5,256 nucleotides of DNA, taken from NCBI GenBank assembly GCA_003645915.1, contig QNDG01000160.1, positions 1 to 5,256 of the forward strand. The letters are read 5' to 3'. This stretch comes from Candidatus Zhuqueibacterota bacterium. Its GTDB lineage: Bacteria; Zhuqueibacterota; QNDG01. Both the position numbers and the translations under genes were made by a program. The notes below the pieces were generated by a model. The model was given only the letters and a program-made list of their open reading frames with translations, made no database searches and was not told the DNA's origin. Below, piece by piece: positions 1-5,248 of this stretch. Numbering within the stretch: the stretch's first letter is position 1; every line of letters begins with the position of its first letter.

Positions 1-177
1 AAAACACATATGGAAGATTCCGGATTGACTCTTCGTGAAATGGAAAAGAATATTATCTTAAAAACCTTAAGAGAGAATGATAACAACAGAACAAAAACAG
101 CAGAATTACTGGGAATAAGCGTAAGAACCCTGAGGAATAAGCTTAATGAGTACAGAAACGAAGGTGTCGCTGTTTAG
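1..177 (+). CDS. NtrC-family sigma-54-dependent regulator, C-terminal Fis-type HTH (5' end outside window)
   Basis: Only the last 58 residues and the TAG stop are present, in the frame starting at base 1. They form a Fis-type DNA-binding domain: a helix beginning TLREMEKNIIL (residues 10-20 of the fragment), then an N-R-T-K-T-A-E-L-L-G-I-S turn and a recognition helix with VRTLRNKLNEYR. This pattern is the classic C-terminus of NtrC-type enhancer-binding proteins, where it binds upstream activator sites while an AAA+ domain remodels sigma-54 RNA polymerase. The receiver and AAA+ domains would lie upstream of the window and cannot be checked, so response regulator versus one-component activator is undecided. 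A terminator follows 38 bases after the stop, so this gene ends its own transcription unit. The domain assignment is strong; the target genes are unknown. Confidence 0.88.
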   Translation, partial: KTHMEDSGLTLREMEKNIILKTLRENDNNRTKTAELLGISVRTLRNKLNEYRNEGVAV

Positions 178-215
178 AGTATGGTATCAAATTCAGGCGA
201 GTAATTTTTGAAAGC

Positions 216-239
216 GGTGTGATATTTCACACCCTTTTT
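216..239 (+). terminator. Intrinsic (Rho-independent) terminator after the regulator gene
   Basis: A perfect 7-bp inverted repeat, GGTGTGA (216-222) and TCACACC (227-233), closes a 4-base loop (TATT). It is followed by C and a run of five T (235-239), then more T-rich sequence. It lies 38 bases after the regulator stop, which is the usual place for an intrinsic terminator, and it separates that gene from the SDR gene. Confidence 0.87.
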
Positions 240-370
240 ATCTTTAACGATTTTAAAACAGATTAAAGTTATATACGTGTTTGAAGGTTCTCATTGGGCA
301 ATGTATGCACGCGCAAAACAAGTATTTTTTTTAATACCCCAAAAATTAAATAGAGTAGATTTAAATTTAC

Positions 371-399
371 TTGCGATTTAGCATTGTTTTAATTAAAAT
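371..399 (+). promoter_or_regulatory. Sigma-70-type promoter for the SDR gene
   Basis: A -35 box TTGCGA (371-376, 4 of 6 to TTGACA) and a -10 box TAAAAT (394-399, 5 of 6 to TATAAT) are separated by exactly 17 bases. The predicted start of transcription is near 406, leaving a leader of roughly 28 bases before the ATG at 434. The rest of 240-370 is AT-rich. I see nothing convincing there beyond a weak hairpin (GTATT 322-326 and AATAC 333-337 around a T run). Confidence 0.5.
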
Positions 400-423
400 A
401 TAAGTTACTGAAATTAACTAACC

Positions 424-428
424 AGGGG
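424..428 (+). promoter_or_regulatory. Shine-Dalgarno site that fixes the SDR start at ATG 434
   Basis: AGGGG (424-428) lies five bases before ATG 434. The frame is also open from a GTG at 428, but that codon overlaps the purine-rich site itself and would have no ribosome-binding site, so the ATG is the better start. Confidence 0.65.
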
Positions 429-433
429 TGGAA

Positions 434-1417
434 ATGAGGAATGTTCTGGTAACCGGGGCGGCCGGTTTTATAGGCAGCCATCTTGTCGAAAAGCTTACAA
501 AGAAAAACATAAAGGTAAAGTGCCTTGTCAGGCAGACAAGCAATGTTAAATGGATAAAAGACCTGGATGTTGAGATAATACGAGGGGATCTTGCTGTTAT
601 AGATTCTCTTGAAGATGCGGTAAAAGGTGTTGATACAATATTCCATCTTGCAGGAAGAACCAAGGCGCGCACAGAAGAAGCATTTTATACAACAAACAGC
701 GCCGGGACAATTAATCTGTTAAAAGCAGTTGCAAAAAACAACCCGGGGATTAAGAGGTTTGTGTACCTGTCATCCGTAGCTGCTGCAGGTCCTGGGAAAA
801 AAGGTATACCTGTTAAAGAGTCTGATCACAACATGCCAATAAGCTCTTACGGAGCAAGTAAGCTTGCAGGTGAAGAAGCGGTTATTGCTTTTTCATCGCA
901 ATTACCTGTCACCATACTGAGGCCCTCTGTTGTTTTTGGTCCGAGGGACAGGGACGGCCTTAATGTATTTAAAATAGTCGCAAAGGGGATCAGACCCAAA
1001 ATAGGAATAGGCAGAAGATATTACAGTATGGTGTATGTTGACGACCTTGTAAATGTAATTATTAATTCTGCTGTAAAAAAGGCTACTACAGGAGAAACTA
1101 TTTTTGTTTCTTCTTATCCTGCAGTTGAGTGGAATGAATTCTTAAAAACAATTCAGAAAGCTTTGGGCAGGAAGGTGCTTCCCGTATATGTCCCGGTCTT
1201 TATAGCTTATATTTTTACACTTTTTATTGAGTTTTTTTATTTTTTGAGGGGGCAGGAAACAATAATAAATCGTCAAAAAATTGTAGAACTAAAACAGAAG
1301 TACTGGGTATGTGATCCGGATAAACAGAAGAAATTGTTGGGCATTAAACCGGAATTTAATCTGGAAGATGCGGTAAAGATTACAGCTGACTGGTATTTGG
1401 AAGAGGGATGGTTGTAA
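434..1417 (+). CDS. Extended SDR: NAD-dependent epimerase/dehydratase family protein
   Basis: The 327-residue product is a Rossmann-fold oxidoreductase of the extended short-chain dehydrogenase class. From the N-terminus, the nucleotide-binding TGAAGFIGS motif has glycines at 8, 11 and 14. RGDL is at 50-53, where an acidic residue often contacts the cofactor adenine region. HLAG is at 71-74, catalytic-type YLSS with serines 113-114, and the active-site Y139-x3-K143 in YGASK. RPSVVFGP follows at 163-170 and YVDDLV at 201-206. All key residues are intact and the length is normal. The C-terminal part contains a strongly hydrophobic stretch (about 250-272), recalling the 3-beta-hydroxysteroid dehydrogenase/dihydroflavonol reductase-like branch, whose bacterial members often act on lipid or isoprenoid substrates. 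It could equally be a nucleotide-sugar epimerase, so the substrate cannot be told. It is probably transcribed alone from its own promoter, and its TAA directly abuts the stop of the opposing gene. Confidence 0.9.
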   Translation: MRNVLVTGAAGFIGSHLVEKLTKKNIKVKCLVRQTSNVKWIKDLDVEIIRGDLAVIDSLEDAVKGVDTIFHLAGRTKARTEEAFYTTNSAGTINLLKAVAKNNPGIKRFVYLSSVAAAGPGKKGIPVKESDHNMPISSYGASKLAGEEAVIAFSSQLPVTILRPSVVFGPRDRDGLNVFKIVAKGIRPKIGIGRRYYSMVYVDDLVNVIINSAVKKATTGETIFVSSYPAVEWNEFLKTIQKALGRKVLPVYVPVFIAYIFTLFIEFFYFLRGQETIINRQKIVELKQKYWVCDPDKQKKLLGIKPEFNLEDAVKITADWYLEEGWL

Positions 1418-2341
1418 TTATTGAACAAGTAGAAGGATCTTTTCTTTAATTTCTTTTATCTTTTTTTGTGTTTTAATGCTGTCTGCTCTGTTTTTTAAAA
1501 GTTTTTCATGCTGAAGGAACAATTGCCTTTGAAGAAACGTTATTAATTGTAAACTGCTGACCCGTGAGGAGTATTGATATACAGGATTTCTTATGTTTTG
1601 TTTACTCATTTCAACAGGTACTCCGAAAAAATTAAGAATGAGTTGAGGCGAGATTTTTTTTCTTTTAAGGAATCCTTTTTTAACAAGAAATGAAAGTTCT
1701 TTGTCAAAATGTTCTGCAGTTGTTTGTATACCTGACTGACTGTAAAGATCAATCTGTGTGGCGGAACTCATATTGTTTAAAACTTTTATAGCAATAATCT
1801 GATTTTTTGAAGGAATAAAATCGAATTCAGGAGTTGTATTTGTTTTTTTCAGTTTTTTAGCGAGAGCAGAAATTATTCCTGTAACAGGTAAATATGAAGA
1901 GTTCTCATTACCGGTTCTTTTTTGAAATTCTCTGTAAAACATGTCAGAAGGGGATACAAATTTTTTATCTTTGATTTGAGGGAAATTTAATGCAGGATTT
2001 ATCTTCTTCAGAAGAGATTTTTTTAATAAGAGGTTATTCTGTTTTTCGGGGAAAGGTTTTAAAATGTCATTTTTACTGAAATTCACTGGCTCTTCATCTT
2101 TAATGCTTTTTAACCGGAAGAGCATTGATTCATTATCAGGTTTTATTTTTAAAGGAGTCTGATGCGCTTTTGATTTTATTCTTAAGGATGAAAGATTTGG
2201 TTGCTTTTCAAATTCAATAGAAATGGCATGGTGATTTTTCTGCGTATAACGAGGTTTATCTGAAAAAAGAAGATATACTGAGCAGATAATCACAGCATGG
2301 AATAAAAGAGATAAGGAGATGTAGTGCACTGATTTGTTCAT
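1418..2341 (-). CDS. Membrane-anchored protein with TonB-like N-terminus, winged-helix-like domain and C-terminal coiled coil; function unknown
   Basis: I do not recognise this 307-residue protein as a named family. Residues 7-26 form one hydrophobic segment (SLLFHAVIICSVYLLF is its core). A charged stretch and AISIEFEKQP (39-48) follow, and both resemble the start of TonB-family proteins. Residues 49-175 are a Lys/Asn/Pro-rich linker with little predictable structure. Residues 178-230 read like a winged helix-turn-helix: a helix with IIAIKVLNN, a second with TQIDLYSQSGI, then TTAEHFDKELSFLVKKGFLKRKK as the recognition helix and first wing strand. NPVYQYSSRV (252-261) could be the second wing strand. 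Residues 263-305 look like a charged coiled coil. There is no TonB C-terminal domain. The start is supported by GGAG (2350-2347, minus strand) five bases before the ATG. The gene is visibly more AT-rich than its neighbours. It is divergent from cutA-tonB-exbB, hinting at a related role. It is confidently a real gene; the domain reading is inference. Confidence 0.8.
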   Translation of the reverse strand: MNKSVHYISLSLLFHAVIICSVYLLFSDKPRYTQKNHHAISIEFEKQPNLSSLRIKSKAHQTPLKIKPDNESMLFRLKSIKDEEPVNFSKNDILKPFPEKQNNLLLKKSLLKKINPALNFPQIKDKKFVSPSDMFYREFQKRTGNENSSYLPVTGIISALAKKLKKTNTTPEFDFIPSKNQIIAIKVLNNMSSATQIDLYSQSGIQTTAEHFDKELSFLVKKGFLKRKKISPQLILNFFGVPVEMSKQNIRNPVYQYSSRVSSLQLITFLQRQLFLQHEKLLKNRADSIKTQKKIKEIKEKILLLVQ

Positions 2342-2360
2342 TTATTCTCCGCGGGAATAA
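2342..2360 (-). promoter_or_regulatory. Inverted repeat overlapping the ribosome-binding site of the minus-strand gene
   Basis: TTATTC (2342-2347) and GAATAA (2355-2360) form a 6-bp dyad around a 7-base centre containing CCGCGG. On the minus-strand transcript this hairpin would end at the base before the AUG, and the GGAG Shine-Dalgarno would lie in its loop and right arm. The stem is AT-rich, so the structure is weak as RNA. It could instead be a protein-binding site, or chance. Confidence 0.35.
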
Positions 2361-2367
2361 CGAATGT

Positions 2368-2416
2368 CACTCATTTTACGCACTGTTAAAAAAACAGTTC
2401 CGTTTTTTATTGAGTG
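2368..2416. promoter_or_regulatory. Nested dyad symmetry in the divergent intergenic region (possible operator)
   Basis: Outer arms CACTCA (2368-2373) and TGAGTG (2411-2416) enclose ACG (2378-2380)/CGT (2401-2403). These enclose ACTGTT (2382-2387) and AACAGT (2393-2398) around five A. The whole sits between two divergent genes, where operators commonly lie. The inner hairpin followed by a T run (2403-2408) also resembles a weak terminator. No plus-strand gene lies directly upstream to need one, so an operator or attenuator reading is at least as likely. The bound factor is unknown. Confidence 0.4.
2373..2378 (-). promoter_or_regulatory. Candidate -10 box for the minus-strand gene
   Basis: On the minus strand this reads TAAAAT (5 of 6 to TATAAT). 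It would start transcription near 2366, about 25 bases before the ATG. No good -35 match is found at 16-18 bases spacing, so the call is weak. It overlaps the dyad region, so a protein bound there could control it. For the cutA direction I find only TAATAT (2419-2424), with no clear -35. Confidence 0.25.
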
Positions 2417-2441
2417 TGTAATATAACAATAAGGTTTTGAT

Positions 2442-2759
2442 ATGGCAAAAAGTATTATCGTATTTTCAACAGCTTCTTCAGAGGAGGAAGCGGAACGCAT
2501 TGCCGGGAATCTTGTTGAAAACCGTATTGCAGCATGTGTTAATATTATAACCGGAGTTTTATCGGTTTACAGATGGAAAGGAAAAGTAGAAAAATCCGGC
2601 GAAGTGTTGCTTATAATTAAAACAATGGAAAATAAATTTCCTTTAATAAAAGAGAAGATAAAATCTCTTCATTCTTATGATGTCCCTGAAATTATCGCTT
2701 TGGATATTGCAGGAGGAGCAGAGGGCTATTTATCGTGGATAGCAGAATCTACAATCTAA
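2442..2759 (+). CDS. cutA: CutA1 divalent-cation tolerance protein
   Basis: The 105-residue product matches the CutA1 family in length and pattern. Seen in the sequence are an N-terminal strand with FSTASSEEEAERIA (8-21), the family signature ACVNI (31-35), VYRWKGKVE (42-50), the strand EVLLIIKT (54-61), LHSYDVPEIIAL (76-87) and the terminal YLSWI (96-100). CutA1 proteins are small, very stable trimers with a ferredoxin-like, PII-like fold. In E. coli they are linked to copper tolerance, but their molecular role is still debated. The AAGG at 2431-2434, seven bases before the ATG, supports the start. It is the first gene of the probable cutA-tonB-exbB-rfaE operon, and its last 25 bases overlap the tonB start. 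Family confidence is high. Confidence 0.95.
   Translation: MAKSIIVFSTASSEEEAERIAGNLVENRIAACVNIITGVLSVYRWKGKVEKSGEVLLIIKTMENKFPLIKEKIKSLHSYDVPEIIALDIAGGAEGYLSWIAESTI
2721..2725 (+). promoter_or_regulatory. Ribosome-binding site for the GTG start of tonB, inside cutA
   Basis: GAGGG (2721-2725) lies nine bases before GTG 2735, within the cutA coding sequence. A stronger AGGAGG (2711-2716) is 18 bases away, too far for direct use. The frame has no ATG before the membrane segment, so this GTG is the best start and implies coupling to cutA translation. Confidence 0.5.
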
Positions 2760-3625
2760 AACACAACAGGTTTATTGTTCCTCTGGGGCTTTCAATCCTG
2801 TTTCACATTCTTCTTCTATTGTTGTATCTGTTTTGGGGAGCAGGATATTTTAATCCGAAAATGCCGGTACAAAAACAGAAGAGCATTTCAGTTGAATTTT
2901 TAAGAAACAGACCGAGATCCAGAGAAGTTGTTGAAACGCCTGAAAATGCAAGAATTGAAAAACCTCCTGAAAAAGCAGACCTTGCATCTGATAAAAACGC
3001 GTATGCAAGGGATATGAATAAAGACCGGAATAGCGGTACGGAACCATTTTCACAGGGTATATCCGACGTGAGGGAACTGGCCAAAATAAAGGGAGCTTCT
3101 GTAAAACCTGCAATGCAGGGTAAGAACAAAACAAGCGGAGAAAAAAAAGATAATTATGACCAGTATGCCACGCGGGTTAAACCAAAACGTCACGCATCTG
3201 ATTTCAGTAAAAATGTTTTACTTGGAAGAATGTCAAACCAATACGGCCAGGATCAGGAACAAGTGCCGTATAAGCAGACAAAGACCAGCGCTGATGATGT
3301 AGGCGGCATAAGCTTTAACACTTATAACTGGAATTTTGCGCCCTATTTGCTGGAACTTAAAAAGAGAATTCAGCGGAATATTTATCCTCCTCCTGCGTTT
3401 ACACGACTGGGATTCGGAGGGGAAAATATTATCAAATTCCGCATATATCCGGACGGGAGACTTGAAGCTCTTTCTGTCTTAAAATATAACGGGGAAGAAG
3501 CTCTTGTTGAAACCAGCAGGAAAGCTGTTGAAATGTCAGCTCCGTTTATGCCACTTCCAGAGGATTTTCCTGAAAAATTCCTTGAAGTTACGGCAAATTT
3601 CAGGTATTATATAATGAACTATTAA
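2735..3625 (+). CDS. tonB: TonB-family energy transducer
   Basis: The 296-residue product has the layout of TonB. It has a short cytoplasmic N-terminus with basic residues (K9, R12), one membrane segment (about 13-35) beginning IVPLGLSILFH, then SISVEFLRNRP (50-60), which is typical just after the anchor. A long Lys-rich, only modestly Pro-rich periplasmic linker covers about 60-190. A C-terminal TonB/TolA-like domain covers about 195-294, with FAPYLLELKKRIQRNIYPPP (201-220) and then IIKFRIYPDGRLEALSVLKYN (from 232). In known systems TonB spans the periplasm and passes energy from ExbB-ExbD to outer-membrane receptors. It starts at GTG inside cutA, and exbB follows after 12 bases. The linker has fewer Pro-Lys/Glu repeats than E. 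coli TonB, and a TolA-like role is an alternative. Family confidence is high; the substrate is unknown. Confidence 0.88.
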   Translation: MDSRIYNLKHNRFIVPLGLSILFHILLLLLYLFWGAGYFNPKMPVQKQKSISVEFLRNRPRSREVVETPENARIEKPPEKADLASDKNAYARDMNKDRNSGTEPFSQGISDVRELAKIKGASVKPAMQGKNKTSGEKKDNYDQYATRVKPKRHASDFSKNVLLGRMSNQYGQDQEQVPYKQTKTSADDVGGISFNTYNWNFAPYLLELKKRIQRNIYPPPAFTRLGFGGENIIKFRIYPDGRLEALSVLKYNGEEALVETSRKAVEMSAPFMPLPEDFPEKFLEVTANFRYYIMNY

Positions 3626-3637
3626 TTCGGAGAGTTT

Positions 3638-4246
3638 ATGAGCAATTTATGGGAAATGTTTTTAAAAGGCGGAATTATGATGATTCCCCTTATGATTACA
3701 TCTGTTATAGGATTTGCGGTTTTTATTGAGAGGCTGTTTTTCCTCCAGCGGAAAAAAATATTAAAACCGGAAATTGTTGAAGCTGTTGAGACATTTAAAA
3801 AATTGGAAGACATAGAAAAAATTGTATCTGTAATGGATAAAAAGGAAGGCCCTTTTATAAATATTTTAAAGGCTGCACTGGAAAACAGGGGAAGGCCGAG
3901 AGAGGAAGTAAAAGAGATTATTACGGACAGCGGAAGACATGAGGCCAGAAGCCTGGAGAAAGGTCTTGCTGTTCTTGAAACAATTGCAGGAATTTCTCCT
4001 TTAATGGGACTTTTAGGAACTGTATTGGGAATGATCAAAGTGTTTAACGTAGTATCACAGCAAGGGTTAGGACAGACAAAAGCCCTGTCAGGAGGGATTT
4101 CAGAAGCACTTGTTACAACAGTTGTAGGTTTGTTTATTGCTATTCCCGCGCTGATTGCATATAATTATTTTGATCATAAGGTTAATGATATAATACTGGA
4201 AATCGAGAAATATTCAGCAAAAGTTATAGATAAAATATCAAAATAA
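3638..4246 (+). CDS. exbB: MotA/TolQ/ExbB proton-channel family protein (ExbB-like)
   Basis: The 202-residue product has the three-helix pattern of ExbB/TolQ. Membrane segment 1 is about 12-34 (GGIMMIPLMITSVIGFAVFIE), followed by a large charged cytoplasmic region (about 38-110). Segment 2 starts LETIAGISPLMGLLGTVLGM (113-132), and segment 3 is about 155-178 with ALVTTVVGLFIAIPALIAYN. Threonines T128 and T160/T161 sit where family members have conserved pore-lining Thr. The family forms inner-membrane pentamers that, with ExbD or TolR, convert proton flow into motion of TonB or TolA. GGAG (3629-3632), five bases before the ATG, supports the start. The gene lies directly after tonB, which favours ExbB over TolQ, but sequence alone cannot separate them. 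The expected exbD/tolR does not follow; rfaE1 starts 12 bases later. Confidence 0.9.
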   Translation: MSNLWEMFLKGGIMMIPLMITSVIGFAVFIERLFFLQRKKILKPEIVEAVETFKKLEDIEKIVSVMDKKEGPFINILKAALENRGRPREEVKEIITDSGRHEARSLEKGLAVLETIAGISPLMGLLGTVLGMIKVFNVVSQQGLGQTKALSGGISEALVTTVVGLFIAIPALIAYNYFDHKVNDIILEIEKYSAKVIDKISK

Positions 4247-4258
4247 AAGAGCAGGATA

Positions 4259-5248
4259 ATGATAGATTTTAATAAAAACAGACTGGATGAAATTTTTAAC
4301 GGTTTCGGTTCTAAAAAAATTGCAGTTATAGGCGATTTGATGCTTGACAGGTATATCTGGGGAAGTGTTTCAAGGATTTCTCCTGAAGCACCTGTGCCTG
4401 TTGTTGAGGTTGACAGAGAAACGTATATGTTCGGCGGTGCGGCAAATGTTAATTTTAATGTGATGAGCCTGGGCGCCGGTGTTATCCCTGTTGGTCTTAT
4501 AGGGAATGATCAGTTCGGCGATGTACTTGAATCACTTTTTAAAGAAAAAGGATTCCCTCTTAAAGGAATTATCAGGGATGATAAAAGAACAACAACTGTA
4601 AAAACACGAATAATTGCTCATAACCAGCATGTTGTAAGAATAGACAGAGAAGAGAGAAATCCGGTCACAGAAAGCATAAAGGGGAAGATACTGGATTACT
4701 TTGAAAGCATTATTGATTCCATTGACGGAATTATATTTGAAGATTATAACAAGGGACTTCTTGCTCCTGATCTGGTGAAATCAATAATCTCTATGGCAAA
4801 GGAAAAGGGAGTAATGACGTTTGTTGATCCGAAATATGAAAACTTTTTTGAATACAGAGGTGTTACTCTTTTTAAACCAAATAAAAAAGAGGCTGCCGAT
4901 AAACTCGGTTTTAAGCTTGATTCGGATGACAATCTTGAAAGAGGCGGGGATTTGCTTCTTGATAAGATAAAGTGTGATGCTCTTTTGATTACTTTAAGTG
5001 AAAAAGGAATGGCTTTGTTTGAAAAGGGGAGGGAAAGAATAATTGTTCCGACAAAAGCAGTAAAGGTGCATGATGTATCCGGTGCTGGTGATACAGTTAT
5101 TGCAACTATGGCTGTTGCAATGTGCTCCGGAGCAGATTTGCATGAAGCTGCAACAATTGCAAATCATGCAGCAGGAATTGTATGCGGAGAAGTGGGAATT
5201 GTTCCTGTGGAAAAAACGCGCCTTTATAATGAGCTCAATATTAGCTAA
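4259..5248 (+). CDS. rfaE1: D-glycero-beta-D-manno-heptose-7-phosphate kinase (RfaE1/HldE kinase domain)
   Basis: The 329-residue product is a PfkB/ribokinase-fold sugar kinase of the RfaE1 type. It phosphorylates heptose 7-phosphate at C1 on the route to ADP-heptose for LPS inner core. Diagnostic stretches are VIGDLMLDRYIWG (23-35), SRISPEAPVPVVEV (38-51), the PfkB signature-1 GGAANVNFN (59-67), the VVRIDREE segment (125-132), FVDPK (188-192), FKPNKKEA (205-212) and signature-2 DVSGAGDTV (272-280), with D278 as expected catalytic base. E. coli HldE is about 477 residues and carries a C-terminal adenylyltransferase. That part is absent here, so the enzyme is the kinase-only form, and the partner RfaE2 must be encoded elsewhere, possibly just downstream. 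AGGA (4253-4256) lies close to the ATG, so ribosome binding may be modest or coupled to exbB. The window ends eight bases after the stop. Confidence 0.93.
   Translation: MIDFNKNRLDEIFNGFGSKKIAVIGDLMLDRYIWGSVSRISPEAPVPVVEVDRETYMFGGAANVNFNVMSLGAGVIPVGLIGNDQFGDVLESLFKEKGFPLKGIIRDDKRTTTVKTRIIAHNQHVVRIDREERNPVTESIKGKILDYFESIIDSIDGIIFEDYNKGLLAPDLVKSIISMAKEKGVMTFVDPKYENFFEYRGVTLFKPNKKEAADKLGFKLDSDDNLERGGDLLLDKIKCDALLITLSEKGMALFEKGRERIIVPTKAVKVHDVSGAGDTVIATMAVAMCSGADLHEAATIANHAAGIVCGEVGIVPVEKTRLYNELNIS

Noticed and set aside
286..300. Possible sigma-54 promoter (GG 286-287, GC 298-299, ten bases apart) upstream of the SDR gene.
   Set aside because: Only the GG/GC pair, a C and the last A match the consensus. 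The sigma-70-type boxes at 371-399 are much better placed and better matched, and the nearby regulator gene alone does not justify the call.
322..337. GTATT/AATAC hairpin around a T run in the intergenic stretch.
   Set aside because: A five-base AT-rich stem with an all-T loop is likely by chance in such sequence and has no supporting context.
389..672. Two overlapping minus-strand open frames opposite the start of the SDR gene.
   Set aside because: They lie antisense to a well-supported coding region, have no recognisable domain and no good ribosome-binding site, and read as shadows of the real gene.
2382..2408. ACTGTT/AACAGT hairpin followed by a T run read as a plus-strand terminator.
   Set aside because: No plus-strand gene ends nearby (upstream is the start of a minus-strand gene), the stem is short and AT-rich, and the T run is separated from the stem. 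It is kept as a possible operator or attenuator instead.
2803..3134. Minus-strand open frames of 94 and 108 residues inside tonB.
   Set aside because: They are antisense to the TonB linker region, rich in Cys/Phe/Ser as expected for reversed Lys/Glu codons, and have no family pattern.
3622..4038. A 138-residue minus-strand open frame opposite exbB.
   Set aside because: It covers conserved ExbB sequence on the other strand and has no protein features of its own.
4744..4932. A 62-residue minus-strand open frame inside rfaE1.
   Set aside because: It is a short antisense frame in a conserved kinase gene with no supporting signals.
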